Shown here: piece by piece, positions 1-12,504 of the stretch
Layout of the letters: each line of letters opens with the position of its first letter
Numbering within the stretch: the stretch's first letter is position 1
Notes under the pieces: model-generated
Database searches by the model: none
What the model saw: only the letters and a program-made list of their open reading frames with translations
Told to the model about the DNA's origin: nothing
Program-made: the position numbers and the translations under genes
Source of the DNA: Candolleomyces eurysporus
Taxonomy: Eukaryota; Basidiomycota; Agaricomycetes; Agaricales; Psathyrellaceae
DNA: 64,000 nucleotides
Assembly (NCBI GenBank): GCA_027579435.1
Contig: JANBPK010001210.1
Coordinates: forward strand, 32,022 to 96,021
Reading direction: 5' to 3'

Positions 1-335
1 ACTTCCCACTGCCACGGGCCTCTAGCGGGTTCAAGAACGGTCATTTCGGAGGTTCCGTCTTTCATCACGTTTCATGCAAACTTAATATCCATATCGGCTC
101 TGTTCAAGGACCATGTTCAGCGCCGATCACCCATCCTTCAGATTGGAAGGCACTGGACCACTGACTAGTTTACTGTTGGCAGCAAATTGTGAACACTATC
201 AAAACTCTCTTTTGCATTTGTAGTCCAGAGTAAGAAGTGAACACTCACGGATTGGCCTATTTAAGAGAGTAATGAGCAACGGATTGCGACGTGGCAACAC
301 CCCCCTAGTATCCAACTCACAACGTCTGCATCAAA

Positions 336-1641
336 ATGAGCGACGAGGCTCGGAAGAATCTAACTGTCGGCGCTCGCGCTATCTATGCCAATCTCACTAT
401 CACCATGGTCGTGATCGGTACGCCCTCTCTCGTATAATGCAGATGAACCTCTTGACTCATACGTAGCTAGGTATTCACANTTTTATGGCACTCTACGGCC
501 TCTCCGTCTTCCTCGAGACGCCTGGACACCTGCGAAAGGGGAGAAAGCGGTATATCACCATAAGCCTTTTGATCACTATCCTATCAGCCCTTACAGCGTC
601 CTTGGACATGAGCTGGTATTTCCAGATCCTCTTCTTATCGACCTCACCTGAGCACTACTCCGAGGTCCTGGGCAGCTATTGGATGCACTGGAGCCATACA
701 CTGAGCCTTACCGGTGTCTCGTTTGTAACCTTTATAGGAGATGCATTGCTGGTAGGCTCTGGCCACACTTTAGTTGTACCTAATCGTTCATCAGTGAATT
801 GATCTAGGTCTATCGGTGCTACATTATCTGTGTGGAATATCGGTGGGTGGCAATCCTTCCTGGCGCAATGTCATTGTCGGCACTCGGTACGTGAATCTCT
901 GGTCTAGACAACTCAAACTCAACGACTTTTACTCCAACAACAGTCATTCTCCTTGCCAAAATCTGCTTTGACACCACCGTGGACACACGCTGGGCTACCG
1001 CAGCGAATTCGCTGACAGTGGCAACGAACCTCTTTGTCACAATCGTTATTACATATCGCCTCCTCCGCGCACGCCGAATACTTGCGGAGCTCCTACCGTC
1101 AAAGGACATGCGGCTCTACACTGGCATTGTGGCTATTCTAATTGAGTCCGCAGCTCCTCTGAGTATTTTCGGTATTCCGACGGCTATATTGGAGACAGCA
1201 GGGAGAAGGGCGACGAGCAATGTCCAAGCATATACCGTTTCATATATGACGTTCTCTGCGCTTTTCATGGCTTTCTGCGTAAGTCCCCGGTGGTCGAATA
1301 ATGCTGTGCCAGTAGACTAATGCAACTATCTTTCTTCGTTTTACTAGACACTATCTCCCCATATGATCATATTCCGCGTTACGACAGGCCGGTCTTGGAC
1401 TACGTTCCCTACAGCGGTCAAGGAGTCAAACAGCAGCGGTGTTGGAACCAACCCCATTCAGTTTGCTCACCAAACCGCCGAATCGTCCTTCCTCCAGTCT
1501 ACTCTATCCTCCAGTGTTAACAATGGCCGTAGCGGGTCTCTTTATGATCCCAATCTCACTGATGCGGAACGAGCCAAGGAGTCGTTGGCTAGCATCCAGA
1601 TAACTGGGGAAAAATCTGTTGAAGCCAAGCTCGAAGTGTAG
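336..1641 (+). CDS. Seven-TM membrane protein, family copy A
   Basis: Five exons at 336-417, 471-751, 808-886, 944-1278 and 1348-1641 join in frame to 356 residues. Hydrophobic segments fit about seven membrane spans. Family landmarks are MALYGLSVFLETP after span 1, GDALLV/YRCY across intron 2, AILIESAAPLSIFG in span 6, and a cytoplasmic tail opening with SPHMIIFRVTTGRSW. The tail is Ser-rich and hydrophilic. The start MSDEARKNL was chosen because it precedes the conserved ARAIYANLTITM stretch found in all copies. The N at 480 lies in frame as a substituted base (A-N-T). A TATA-like CTATTTAAG lies about 80 bp upstream. I know this family only as uncharacterised basidiomycete proteins. The topology resembles a receptor, but no ligand or partner can be inferred. 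Confidence 0.85.
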
Positions 1642-2286
1642 GATTGGTGGTGACGAAACGTCAAAAATGATAAACTAGGTTGGAATAGAAGTGTTTAGTC
1701 TCTCAAAATGTATTTACATACTTCAGTACTCCTGCTTTGGTCAGGTCCCTCCCGGTGATGAGAATGTCCCTAAAGTACTTACGGCGTCTATGTCATGCCA
1801 ATGTTCTCCGCAACAGAGTTTGACCCATTCGGGTATGTGAGCGACAATGTATGTATCATCTTTAATCATTGATTGGGACAGCAGTAGAAGAGGGAACTGC
1901 CATCATGATGGTCGCAGTCTGATTGACCAAGTGAACGCCCAGTCGTGCGAGTTTGACTTTGCGAAATCTCCAATGATTTGATATCGCAGACTGAACGAGT
2001 GAGGATTCGGAAGACGTAATGCTACGTGAACGTACTATGTTGACAATTACTTTCAATTCAAAGGTCGAGGTTGAAAGCTTTCCCTCGGTTTGAAGTTTTG
2101 AACCCATAATTTGCGGTTAATATTGGCTCCGATCAAAGAATACCCTGGGCGCTCAGTCCTGCCTGGGCCTTCCGGGACCGGAAAGCACCGCCCGCACTGC
2201 TATTAAATATTTTCATTTAAGAAAGATTAGTCTTGATTGGAACGTGAGAGAGACGCCCTCTAACTCCCACTCACAACATCTGCATA
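1642..2286. other. Intergenic region between seven-TM copies A and B
   Basis: I see no conserved coding sequence. The last 80 bp hold an AT-rich TATA-like stretch (TATTAAATATTTTCATTTAAG) that fits the promoter of copy B. Confidence 0.5.
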
Positions 2287-3532
2287 ATGGGCGACGAGAA
2301 GATCGTACTCGTCACCGCTCGAGCCATATATGCAAACTATACCATATCGATGGTTGCAGTCGGCAAGTCTTCCCTATCTTATAGAAACTACCATCCAGAC
2401 TAACCCTCGGGGCTTGGGCCAGGCATTCACATTTTCATGGCTTCGTACGGCCTTTGGGCGTTCTTGGAGACACCGGAGCATCTGAGAAAGGGTAGAAAGC
2501 GCTACATTGTGATCAGCTTCGTTATCACTAGCATAGCAACATTTGTTGCTTGCTTAGATATGAGCTGGTTTTTCGAGATAATCTGGGGCCCGACCCCCGA
2601 AAAATATTTTACCGATACTCTTAACGGAAGTTGGAATAACTGGAAGCCTATGCTCAGCCACGTTGGAGCAGTACTTGTCATTTTTATAGGAGACGCTTTG
2701 CTGGTGAGCAACGGAGACGCAGTCTTGCACAACGTCGAAGTCACTCATGATTACATTGCAGGTTTACCGGTGTTACGTGGTGTGCGTGGAGTATTGGTGG
2801 GTAGCCATCCTTCCTGGTGCCATGTCCGTAGCGACGCTAGGTATGTGTATTCAAATCCAGGCGCAGGCAGAGAGGCTAAGACAACAAATCACAGTCATCG
2901 CTCTCACCAAAATTTGCTTCGATCCCACTCCCGCGACACAGTATGCAACCGCTGCGAGCTTGCTAACTATAGCCACGAACATCTTCGTCACAGGTCTTAT
3001 CTCATACCGCCTTATTCGAGTGCGCGGCAGACTTTCCAATCTCTTCCCGTCACAGAATACAGGTCTCTACACGGGGACTGTGGCTATCCTGATCGAGTCT
3101 GCTGCTCCGCTGAGCATTTTTGGGATACCGTCGGCAATATTAGAGACGAGAAGAGAGACGAAGACGAATCGAGAAGCGAACATTGGATTGTATATGACGT
3201 TCTCTGCACTATTCTTTGCCTTTTGTGTGAGCATTCTCGAGGCCTAATCGATTTGCCCAACACGCCTGACCTCTTCCCACTAGGCTCTATCACCACACAT
3301 GATCATTTTCCGTGTTACGACTGGTCGGTCCTGGACCAAGTTTCCAGCGGAGAAGAACAATGACAGCATACAGGGTCAAGCCCTTCAATTCCAACCAACC
3401 GTCGAATCTTTCTTCATCCAATCCTCTCCATCGTCGGACTCCCTGGACAACTATGGTGAAAATCCTGAGCACCGCCGAAAGAAGAGCCGGGTAGGAGGCG
3501 AAAGACCGGGAGAGCTGAAAGCTGAAGTTTGA
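2287..3532 (+). CDS. Seven-TM membrane protein, family copy B
   Basis: This gene is the tandem neighbour of copy A, in the same orientation and with the same five-exon plan. It starts MGDEKIVLVTARAIYANYT. Exon 2 carries MASYGLWAFLETPEHLRKG and FIGDALLV, exon 3 YRCYVVCVEYWW, exon 4 AILIESAAPLSIFG, and exon 5 SPHMIIFRVTTGRSW with a charged tail ending ELKAEV. The first intron has a GC donor (GCAAGT at 2363) with its acceptor before 2423. This is the only join that keeps the conserved VG-IHIF sequence in frame. Copies A and B share the Trp in TTGRSW where the other copies have Phe, so they look like the most recent pair on this strand. Function is unknown. Confidence 0.85.
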
Positions 3533-3719
3533 ATTCTGGTTAAAACTCAGGCTAAAGACTCGACAAGACCAGGTGCGCATCTGCAGGGAATAGTCGCCGG
3601 CGCCGGCAACCTTCGGCAACTCAATTCGGATCAACCTGCTCGATGATCAACTTTGTTCAGGGGCTGATCTCCCGAACAACAACNAAATTGGCTCTTGTTC
3701 TTGCACCACCACGTCCACG

Positions 3720-4453
3720 ATGCGGACATCCACTCTCTTTTACCCACTCTCCTTCTATTTATCTGCAACTCTACTCTCGTTTGCCGCTGCTGCGCCAGCA
3801 CCAAGTCCTCAACATGACGCTTCGACGCCGACTCCACCCCCAAGTACAAGCCAATGCGCAGTTGCGTTTTCATGTCCACCCATCGACGAGCGGGGGTTCC
3901 ACCTCGTATTGGGCGTGAGAGAGGCTGTTTCACCCACAGAGATGGGATACTCGGTCTTTGAGTGTGTGTAAGTATCTTGCTGTCTGTCTCGTTTTCAGAA
4001 GTCTTGACGATAGTCGAAAGGTACGCCGAGCCGGCTCTCGTACCACAAGGCTCCGCTGGTGAGAGGAGGGGAAGGAAGAGGTATAGCTGTAACTACGATA
4101 AGGTGCGTCTGCTATAAACTCATACACTGTCCGAGCTGGGTTCTCACCTGAGGCTACGTGCCACCTATCAGTCGACAGGGGCACACGCACTCGGTTCTTC
4201 GACGGACCACTGCCCACCTACTGCCGTTCCTTGTACCGCTTCATCTCCGACTTCCCTTGCCTCCTCTCCCCCTTCTACTACATCAAGTCCGACAGAATCA
4301 TCCTCCGAATCCAACTCAAAGCCCATCGCAGCCCGACCCCTGTTCTCGGGTCAAGACGAGAGCGGAAAGGACGTTCACGTCCAGAGACCTCCTTGGGTTG
4401 AGCTCGGCAGGGAGATGATGTGGTTGAAAAATCACTATAAGCTGGATGCTTAG
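3720..4453 (+). CDS. Small secreted cysteine-containing protein
   Basis: Three exons (3720-3967, 4021-4102, 4172-4453) give about 203 residues. The first 25 residues (MRTSTLFYPLSFYLSATLLSF) form a signal peptide ending near AAAAPAP. The core carries six Cys in the pattern C-x5-C ... FEC ... SCNYD ... DHCPP-x4-C, with the landmarks CPPIDERGF and FECVYAE. A Ser/Thr/Pro-rich stretch follows, then the tail PPWVELGREMMW. The pattern resembles small secreted Cys proteins common in Agaricomycetes. I infer extracellular location and disulfides. Function is unknown. It could serve the cell wall or the host/substrate interface. Confidence 0.7.
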
Positions 4454-5178
4454 ATTTCGTGCCCCTCATTTCCCGCACCTATTGGCGTTCTTTGGCTCCA
4501 CAGCGCACGTACTTCCTTGACGAACGAACGAACAAGCAAACGCATCCATCAACCCTTTCCTTGCATCCTGTACATACTGACCATAGTCGAACGCAATATA
4601 CACACTTCTCGGTTCTAGACATACTAGCGCGAAGCGGGGACTGTTCTTCGGCAGACTCTCGGAAAATTTAGGACTGGGGACAGCTGGTCGCTCTGCCACA
4701 TGATCAGATCATGAAGTGGGTAAGTGGATCTTTTTCACGTCCTTGTCAAATACGTTTTCTCAGGACTAGGTACCGTTCTTTTTCTCCGTGCACCTTGCAC
4801 CTTCCAGCTATTGGGCGCGTATGATTCTGCAATGTGGTCATCCTTAGCATCCCAAACCCTACTCTCCTTGAATCTTGTCTAGTCTCCATCTTCAACGAAG
4901 GTGACCTAGGGTATTGCTGCGTCGACTCGCAGGGAGACGCAGTACGCATGCTCTCGTGCCGTGAGTCTTTCCCTTAAGAAGGATAGGTTTGCGCTTCCTA
5001 TCCGTAGAAGGTCTCTAAACGTGTGCTTCGAACCCTCCCTTCCTCTTCTTCTTGGTCTAGGGATTTAAATAAATAAGTGGTGCTTTTCGCGCAATTCTGC
5101 GTCCGCATCAACCTTTTCTCGTCTAACCTTTACGGTCACCGACGAAGCTTGATAACGAAGAAGAACGAGTTCGGTATC
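4454..5178. promoter_or_regulatory. Intergenic region with probable promoter of the GH92 gene
   Basis: No coding sequence is recognised. GATTTAAATAAATAAG at about 5062 is TATA-like and lies roughly 115 bp before the GH92 start. CT-rich tracts just upstream (TCCCTTCCTCTTCTTC) are common in fungal core promoters. Confidence 0.4.
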
Positions 5179-8100
5179 ATGATACTGCGCTTCCAGTTTC
5201 TCTCCGCCCTCCTTCTCTTCATATCCTTCGTTTCGCAGGCTTCAGCTCAAGACGCGCCAGAAGCAAGAACGGAACCATGGATCCAAGACCCAGCCAGTTA
5301 TGTCAACGCTTTCATTGGCACGGTTAATGTCGGACATGTGTTTCCTGGCACGTTAAACATATCTTCTTGGAGCTCATCGTGCCGCTAATGTAGTATGATT
5401 CTCTCACATAGGTGCTACGCTCCCCCACGGGATGATTAAAGCAGGGATGGATACGGACTCGCCGGGAAACGTACGTCTAGCCCTTATTGACATACCCGAA
5501 GTCGATGACACATTATCATACATGAATTTGATAGCACGCAGGGTACGACGGAGACCCGCAATATAACGCCACTGGGTTTTCGCAGTTGCATGATACTGGG
5601 ACAGGGGGTGTGAGTCGGCTTTCCTTCTCATCTTCCTTTCCCCTCTCCTCTTCAGCAATCCTAAATCGTGATACTGAGGGTTGATTCACGCATACAGTCA
5701 ATCCCACTCAGCAACTTCAAACTCTGGGCCTACGCAAGCTGTTCCTCGTTCGAAAAGTGCCCTTCGGGGATCGTGCAGAGGAAGTTGAAGAGGAAGGCTT
5801 TGGCTGACGGTTCACCAGACGATTACGCAAGCCCAGGGTACTTCTCCACGAATCTCGTACGTCCTGTTCTCTCGTCCTTTTCAATTAATTTTCTCCAGAG
5901 TTCCGTCTGATCTGATCTTGATTGCTCCGCATCGACAGACCAACGACATCCGGGTCGAACTGACGGCCACACGACGGACGGCTCTGCACCGGTACACCTT
6001 CCCAGCAGGGACGGCCCATCCTAGGATCTTGGTCGACATCGCGAACGACGGCCAGAGAAGTGCAACTTACCCTCAAGTCTTGATCGATCAAGTCGAGTCC
6101 GAGGACGGAGGCTACCAAAGCGGTCGAGTCCGCGGGGGAGCCGAGTTCGCAGCGTCCTTCGGTCCGGGTCGGTACAAAGCCTATGTGTGCGTTACGTTCA
6201 GAGGGGAAGGATACGAGTTGGGTAAACCGACGGAGTATGGTGCCTATTCGAATAATTACCCGGTTAGAGGAGCGAGGAATGGGGAGCAGGTTTACCTTAG
6301 TGCGTGTTTAGTCCCTCGTATCACCCGGGCCAGTTAATGCTGGTGACTAACCCATCGCTCTCTTAGGCTCGGGCTCGGAACATGGAGCTCTACTCGAATT
6401 TATACCTTCCCCATCTTCTTCTGTAACCTCTATCCTGGCTCGCGTAGGCGTTTCGTTCATTTCCACCGACCAGGCATGCTCTAGTGCGGAAGAGGAGATC
6501 CAGGATTACGATTTTGAGAGAGTGAAGAGCGAGGCGAGGGCGCAGTGGAATGATGTTTTGGGGAGGGTGAGGGTTAGATTTGGTGATGCTGCAGAGCGAA
6601 CGACAGAGAAAGAGAAGGAATTAGTGGAACACTTTTACTCTTCGGTGAGTCTCGGTGTATCTCAAGAGAGGGTTACGAATGAATGACGAATCGCGTTTTA
6701 TATGTAGTTGTACAGGACGCATATCGCTCCTGCAGACTGTGAGTCTCCATCCCATCCGCTTTAATCAACGACTGTGGATAGCTGACCCTACGCGATGTGA
6801 AGATACTGGAGAAAACCCTCATTGGAACTCGACCGAACCTTATTATGATTCGTTGTATTGTAACGTACGTTCAAGATTCCTCGCTCTCTCTGCCTCAAAA
6901 CGGTGAACGCTGATCGTACTTCAGTGGGACACCTACCGAACGCTGTACCCACTTATGGCGATGCATGATCCTGTCACATTCTCGAAAATCATACGAGGCA
7001 TGATTGATATCCAGAAACACGAAGGTGAGTCTTTCACATCCGTCGACGTGAAATAACCTAACGTTTTGCATTCGGTCCGTAGGCTGGCTACCTGAATGCC
7101 GTGGAGCCACTGTGAAGCATTACATGCAAGGAGGGAGCAGTACGCCGCCACGCTCCACTTACCTCTCACTGCCAACTAATCCTATTTCTGCAGATGCCGA
7201 CCCAATCCTTGCAGACTTCCTCGTCAAATATCCTCCGTCCTCTTCTTCGTCTTCCTCTCTAGGTGTCTCCCCGTCGGATCTCTACGCAGCACTCCTCCGC
7301 GACGCCGAGGACCAGCCACCCAACTGGAACCTCCAAGGCAGGGAAGTGAATGTATGGAAAGAGCTGGGATATATAGCGCAGAGCTTTGCTGCGGTGGGTG
7401 GAGCAAATACCAAGTGGGTTTCCAGGACGCTTGAGGTGAGTATCTTGGTCCTATCTTGCTAGAAAGATGGAGAGTGACGCGACCCAACGTATCGTTTCAC
7501 AGTATGCTTTCGACGACTTTGCTATTGCCCAGGTTGCGAAGGTTTTAGGGAACAGTGAGGATGCGGAGAAGGTACGCCCTTTCTCGCCTTTCCTCCCAGC
7601 TGGAACTACAGTCGGGCTGACCTGTTCGAGGATCGTAGTACATGAAACGAGCACAGAACTTCCTCAACGTGTGGAATCCGGATGTTACCGTTCCAGGAGG
7701 GCCAGACTTTGTGAAAGGGATGATGCAGGTGAGTTAAACTATCATTCTTCCTCGATTAAGAACCGCCGTGCTCATACAGACACACTCTTTCTTTTCATTT
7801 CTCAAGCCTAAGTTCGCAAACGGAACTTGGAATCATACCGATCCAAGGCACTGCAGCATCCACGACCCCGAAAAGGCTACGTGTTTCTTGAACGCGGCCA
7901 GGAGAGATGGGTTCTACGAGGCTAGTCCGATCGTGTACTCCCAAGTAAGCATTCCGGTTCAACTCCGTGTTTTGTGGGATTGTCGAAGTGTAGATATTGA
8001 CCACGGCATTTCGTTGGTTACCAGTACGTCCCTCAAGACACTGCCAAGCTCATAGAACTCCAAGGTGGCGCAGAAGCGTTCATTAATAGGTTAGATTGGA

Positions 8101-8790
8101 TTTTCGAGAACGTGAGTCTTCGTTGGCTTCATCAAATGTGCAAGACTTGAGTATTGAAAACTTCACCACAGTTGTATTTCGACGTCACGAACGAACCTTC
8201 ACACCAAATGCCGTTCATGTACCACTACGCGAACCGACCTGGTTTGAGTACCTCGCGCTCGAGGAAGGTATTGGAGGAGCATTTCGATTTGACGAAAGAC
8301 GGGTTGCCTGGGAACGATGGTGCGTATTAAACTTCTCTTCTTTTAATTTCACTTCCAGAACTCCTACACTGTCAGACTCGGGTGCGATGGGAAGCTACAC
8401 TGCGTTCAGCCTTCTCGGGATGTATCCTCTCCCCGCAACTCGGCAGCTGCTTATTTCGTCTTCATACTTCCCTGTTGTGGAATTCGTGAACCCCGTATAC
8501 AACACGACGACGACTTTCAAGACGACTGGGCCAGGCATTTTCGTAAAGGTCTGTATTTCCCAGCATCTTCCTTATTCCAGTCAAAGACACTTAGAATTGA
8601 CATGATAATGTGTTGAATGATTTTCAGGCTGTGACGATCGACGGAGAACCATGGCATTCGACATGCTATATCGAGTGGGGCGTCTTCGAGAAGGGTAGTG
8701 TTGTCGAGTTGGAACTGAGTGAGGATGAGAGCCTGGGGTGCGGCGAGGGGGGGTTTACCACCGTCGATTTCGACTGGTGGATATGCATGA
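5179..8790 (+). CDS. Glycoside hydrolase family 92 alpha-mannosidase, secreted
   Basis: Many short exons splice into a full GH92 protein. It opens with a signal peptide (MILRFQFLSALLLFISF) and the family start YVNAFIGT. Landmarks in order are TLPHGMIKAG, DTDSPGNHAGYDG, the N-terminal beta-sandwich around TATRRTALHRY, HIAPADYTGENP, HEGWLPECRGA (region of the catalytic acid Glu in this family) and GLPGNDDSGAMG (region of the catalytic base Asp), then a C-terminal beta domain. GH92 enzymes are calcium-dependent inverting exo-mannosidases that trim alpha-mannosides from N-glycans and mannoproteins. Secretion suggests extracellular or wall glycan turnover. Intron 1 uses a GC donor at 5348. In the last exon a run of seven G near 8745 shifts the frame. 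With six G the protein ends LPPSISTGGYA at 8790, matching family ends. As written, the frame runs to 9002. Confidence 0.9.
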
Positions 8791-9324
8791 TAGCTCAATC
8801 AAAATTGGATGTCTGGAAGGTTGATTGTAGTATTGCTGAGGCTCGTCATTATAGCCAGAGAAGCTGCAATGTAGCTTGGCTTTTTCCCTTCGTGGCGAGC
8901 GATGGTCTACTATTGTCTTCTTGCCCAGGCAGAGCGGTTGCTGAAGGCCTAGGTTGGCTCAAGAGGCTCACAATCGACCCCATATCATTGCGGGCGAGTT
9001 GACCATGTACTACTCGGAGGAGACGAGCCGATTGTACTTGCAAGGCCACTTGCCATCGGTTCAAGAGAGCAACGCTTGAGCCAAACTGGAGGGCACTCAG
9101 AAGACTATGTGCAGCGAGCGTAATTGCTAGCACTGGTAGTAGTGATAGCTAAGCATCCCTTCACCTTGTGGTAGACGGTATTCTTGAGTGGAATCAATGA
9201 GTGAAAATTGAAAAATCACGGCGAAGCTAATAGGGTAAGGCTACGAGCCAAGAGTAAAAAGAAAACAAGACTTTGGAAGGCAGATCAAGGAGCTGGGAAC
9301 GTGCATTGCGATAACTNAAAACTT
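8791..9324. other. Intergenic region between GH92 and seven-TM copy C
   Basis: The two genes converge here. The open frame as far as 9002 is the read-through of the GH92 frameshift. I see no other conserved content. An N lies at 9317, next to an A-run just past the stop of copy C. Confidence 0.5.
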
Positions 9325-10646
9325 TTATTTCTTCTCTATGACCGCCTCGTCTCGCTTTTCCTCGGTGATATGAATAATTTCCTGGGATGTTTGTGTGGTC
9401 GTTGGGATTTGGGTGTCCCCGCTTGTGTCTCCTCCGAGTCGCTCAATATCAAACTCTAGGTCACTGGCAAGTTCCCGACTATGGGACGATCTGAGAAAGA
9501 ACGATTCAGTGGTTTCATGCGCAAATTGAATGGGATTCGTTAAGACACCGTCCTTGGCAGTGGGGAGGTTGATGAAAGAGCGGCCAGTTGTGACACGGAA
9601 AATGATCATGTGCGGTGAGAGGACCTGGGGAGGAGGAATCAAAAAGGCACTCTGTGAGATAATTGCAAAGTGGTCCTTACGCAGAATTGGAAGAAAAGGC
9701 CATCAAATATGTAAAAGCAAATCATGGGTCCTGCAGACGTCGAAGAGTTCACAACTAGCAACAAAGCTGCTGCGATGATCCCGAAAACACTCAGGGGAAG
9801 CGCAGACTCTATGAGAATGGCCACCACTCCAGTGTAGAGGTGCATGTCCTTGGCGGGTAAGAGCTTTGATAAGTCTCGTCGTGCACGAAGGAGGTGAAAT
9901 ATGATGAAGGTTGTGACAATAACGTTGGTTGAAACAGTCAAGAAAGTGTAGACGCTTCCATACGTCCCGATGTGTTTGGAATGTGAATCGTCCAGAAACG
10001 TCGAAAGAAAGCCGAAGACTAATTTGTGGAGTGATTTGATTGTCAAAATAGTGCTTACATCTGAGGTGCAAGACCCACCTGGTGCACACAGACAGGTAAT
10101 TCCAGGCAAAATTGTAACCCACCGGTAATCGGCGCAAACCACGTAGCAACGATACACCTGTGGAATACGTTCCTTGAGATACGAGGAAGTACATTGCGAT
10201 AATACGTGCTCACCAGTAGTACATCTCCTATGAAAGCAAGAAGCCCCAGAACGATGCTGCCGAGGGGTGACTTCCAGTTTAAGTAACTCAGATCGACGAG
10301 TTCCTGCCAGTGAAACGACGAGGTTGACCGAAAGAGCACTTCGAAGTACCGGGCCATATCGAGGGATGAGGTGAATGCAGCAAGACTTGTTATAATGAAG
10401 CTGGTTGCTAGATATCGCTTCCTGCCCTTCCTCTGATGCTCTGGTGTCTCCAGGAACACGGACAAGCCGTACAAGGCCATGAAAATGTTGATTCCTGGTG
10501 CATAGAGGTGCCCAGAGTACTAGATGTAAGCACGATTTCGATGTCCAGACTTATAATCACGTACCAACCCCAACCATTGTTAAAGTATAACTCGCGTACA
10601 TCCCTCGAGCATGTGCTCTGAGTATGTGTTCCTGGTTGGGATCCAT
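9325..10646 (-). CDS. Seven-TM membrane protein, family copy C
   Basis: The gene has the same five-exon plan as copies A and B, on the minus strand. Exon 1 begins at 10646 with MDPNQEHILRAHARG and ends MYASYTLTMVGVG. Exon 2 carries MALYGLSVFLETPEHQRKG and LLAFIGDVLLV, exon 3 YRCYVVCADYRWVTILPG, exon 4 STNVIVTTFIIFHLLRARR and AILIESALPLSVFGI, and exon 5 SPHMIIFRVTTGRSF with FAHETTESFFLRSS. It ends VIEKK. No frame break is visible. Its tail SGDTQIPTTTQTSQE closely matches a displaced tail fragment near 53.7 kb. Function is unknown. Confidence 0.85.
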
Positions 10647-12504
10647 TGCGGGGAGTGTGATTGTGCCACGATTTGTCCCTCCATCTTTAAGTAGGATGTC
10701 TAGGCCACGGCAGTGCTTCCACCCCTACAGTGCAATGTCCAAATCTTCAGCTGCGCACATCACCTGGACACATCAAACAATGTTGAAACATCCCGTTCGC
10801 GCGGCCAACAGATTTCTTTCGAGAAGCACAGCCTTTGCGGTTAAACCAGTAGGACATACGGATGTCAATGACCCTCTCAGACGTAGGTAAGCTATTTCCT
10901 TCCGACGCGGCGTCACCGCCTACCTGGCCACAACATCCTTTATATCTGCGCTGATACAGCCAAAAGCTGGGATTGACCATGCAGCCCGAGTGCTTAGGTG
11001 CATTGGCGATTGTTGTCTGCCCGTGATCGTTCCTGGAGGATGATCATCACAATGGCTTGATCATCTCAGAACGAGCGATCCTCGGATCGCTTTCCGTGAC
11101 TGGAGGTCACGAAACATTCTATCCATCGTCGCTTGTGAACTTTACAAGGACCTTGATCCAGCCCTGGATGTTTAATTCAATCATTCATTGCACAGAGCCA
11201 TCGCTGCAAGCAAGCGCAACCATAAGGGTTTTGTACCAGACGCAAGCGACAACAATGTCTACCGAGATATGCCGCGCAGCGCCATTGGCAGCTTCCATGA
11301 CCAATTCATCAAAATGCNAAATGATGAAAACGGATCCTGCGTTTACAGCTGTCAAGGAAACGATACATAGACCAGATCCCATTTTTCTCTGCTTTTGATA
11401 TTTGGTGGCGTATCCAACCAAACACTCAAACGACGTCAAAATACTTGGGATAGCCTATTGTTTGTGATGCGCCAAAGCAAACNAAAAAAATAAAAATGAA
11501 TTGAAGTGGAATCTGGTTTACCGTTTCTTCAGCAATTGGATATCGAGGGTTCCTCTTTCCGCCATTGGGTATCCGGGCGCATGTAGTCCCGGAGAACGCC
11601 GCGCTCTGGTCATCCGCGCATTATATTACTCTGGTAAGGTGAGAGTTTCCCGAAAAGCACCCTATTTCAAGTGTTCAGTCTCCTTATCCGTTCTCGGTGT
11701 AGCAGAAGAGAAGCGATAGCTCGAGTAACCTCCAGGGCTCAAAGTTGCCTAAGTCTCTGAGCTTGGGAGAATAAAAATCGCATTCATTATTCTGACCCAT
11801 GAAGAACGGCCGCTGGCGTGCGGGCGTTGTCGAGATCGAGGTCAGAGGAATGCAACCTATTCGTAGAGACATGCGGGAGAGATGGAGGGGTAACCAGGGG
11901 GAAGCGGTAAAAGACTCGTTGGACGAGGAGGGTCGCTAGGCGGTGGCAAAGGAGAAGGAGAAGCGGTCCGACCTTAGCTCCCTTGAAATGGCGTGTGTTG
12001 GCAAGAAGCAATATCCGAACCTGAGGCATCACGCGAAGTCAGACGAGGGCTGNTTTTTTCGTATTGATCTGTTAAAAGTTCCACGTAATTGGGAGTCCTT
12101 GTAGATAATTGTCGGAGCATTGTCAGACCATATAGTCAATGATAACCAATGACCGGACTGACGTCCTGCCTCTACAATGCCTTAGATGTGCTGACAAGAT
12201 CAATTGTCAGGCTGATATTCGTACATATAAGCCGTGGTCAGAAGTGCTGCAGCGGCGGCTCAAAATTTGCGTAATAAAAAAAACTATCAAGGGTTTCAGT
12301 CAACAATCACCTTTCTTTGTTCGGACACAACCGGACCTCAGCATGGAACGGGAAACGTGAGCCCATGTCACCTGGTATACGGCATTGCCCCACAAACCTC
12401 AATCAGGTACTGTTTGTCAGCCTTTGGATCCGGAGGCATCGCCGTGATCTGCCCTCGTCTGCCCCCGTCACCGATGCAGGAACTCAATCTTATCTCCAAC
12501 CAAC
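10647..12504. other. Gene-free stretch of 1.9 kb
   Basis: Only short unsupported open frames occur on both strands. Short palindromes such as GATCCTCGGATC occur near 11080. Ns at 11318, 11483 and 12053 adjoin A or T runs. I recognise no gene, RNA or transposon here. Confidence 0.4.

Noticed and set aside
819..1109. Minus-strand open frame of 96 codons
   Set aside because: It lies antisense to exons 3-4 of seven-TM copy A and has no family features.
5020..5040. CTTCGAACCCTCC as a tRNA T-loop-like signal
   Set aside because: No matching acceptor stem or A box could be found nearby. No tRNA or rRNA gene was seen anywhere in the window.
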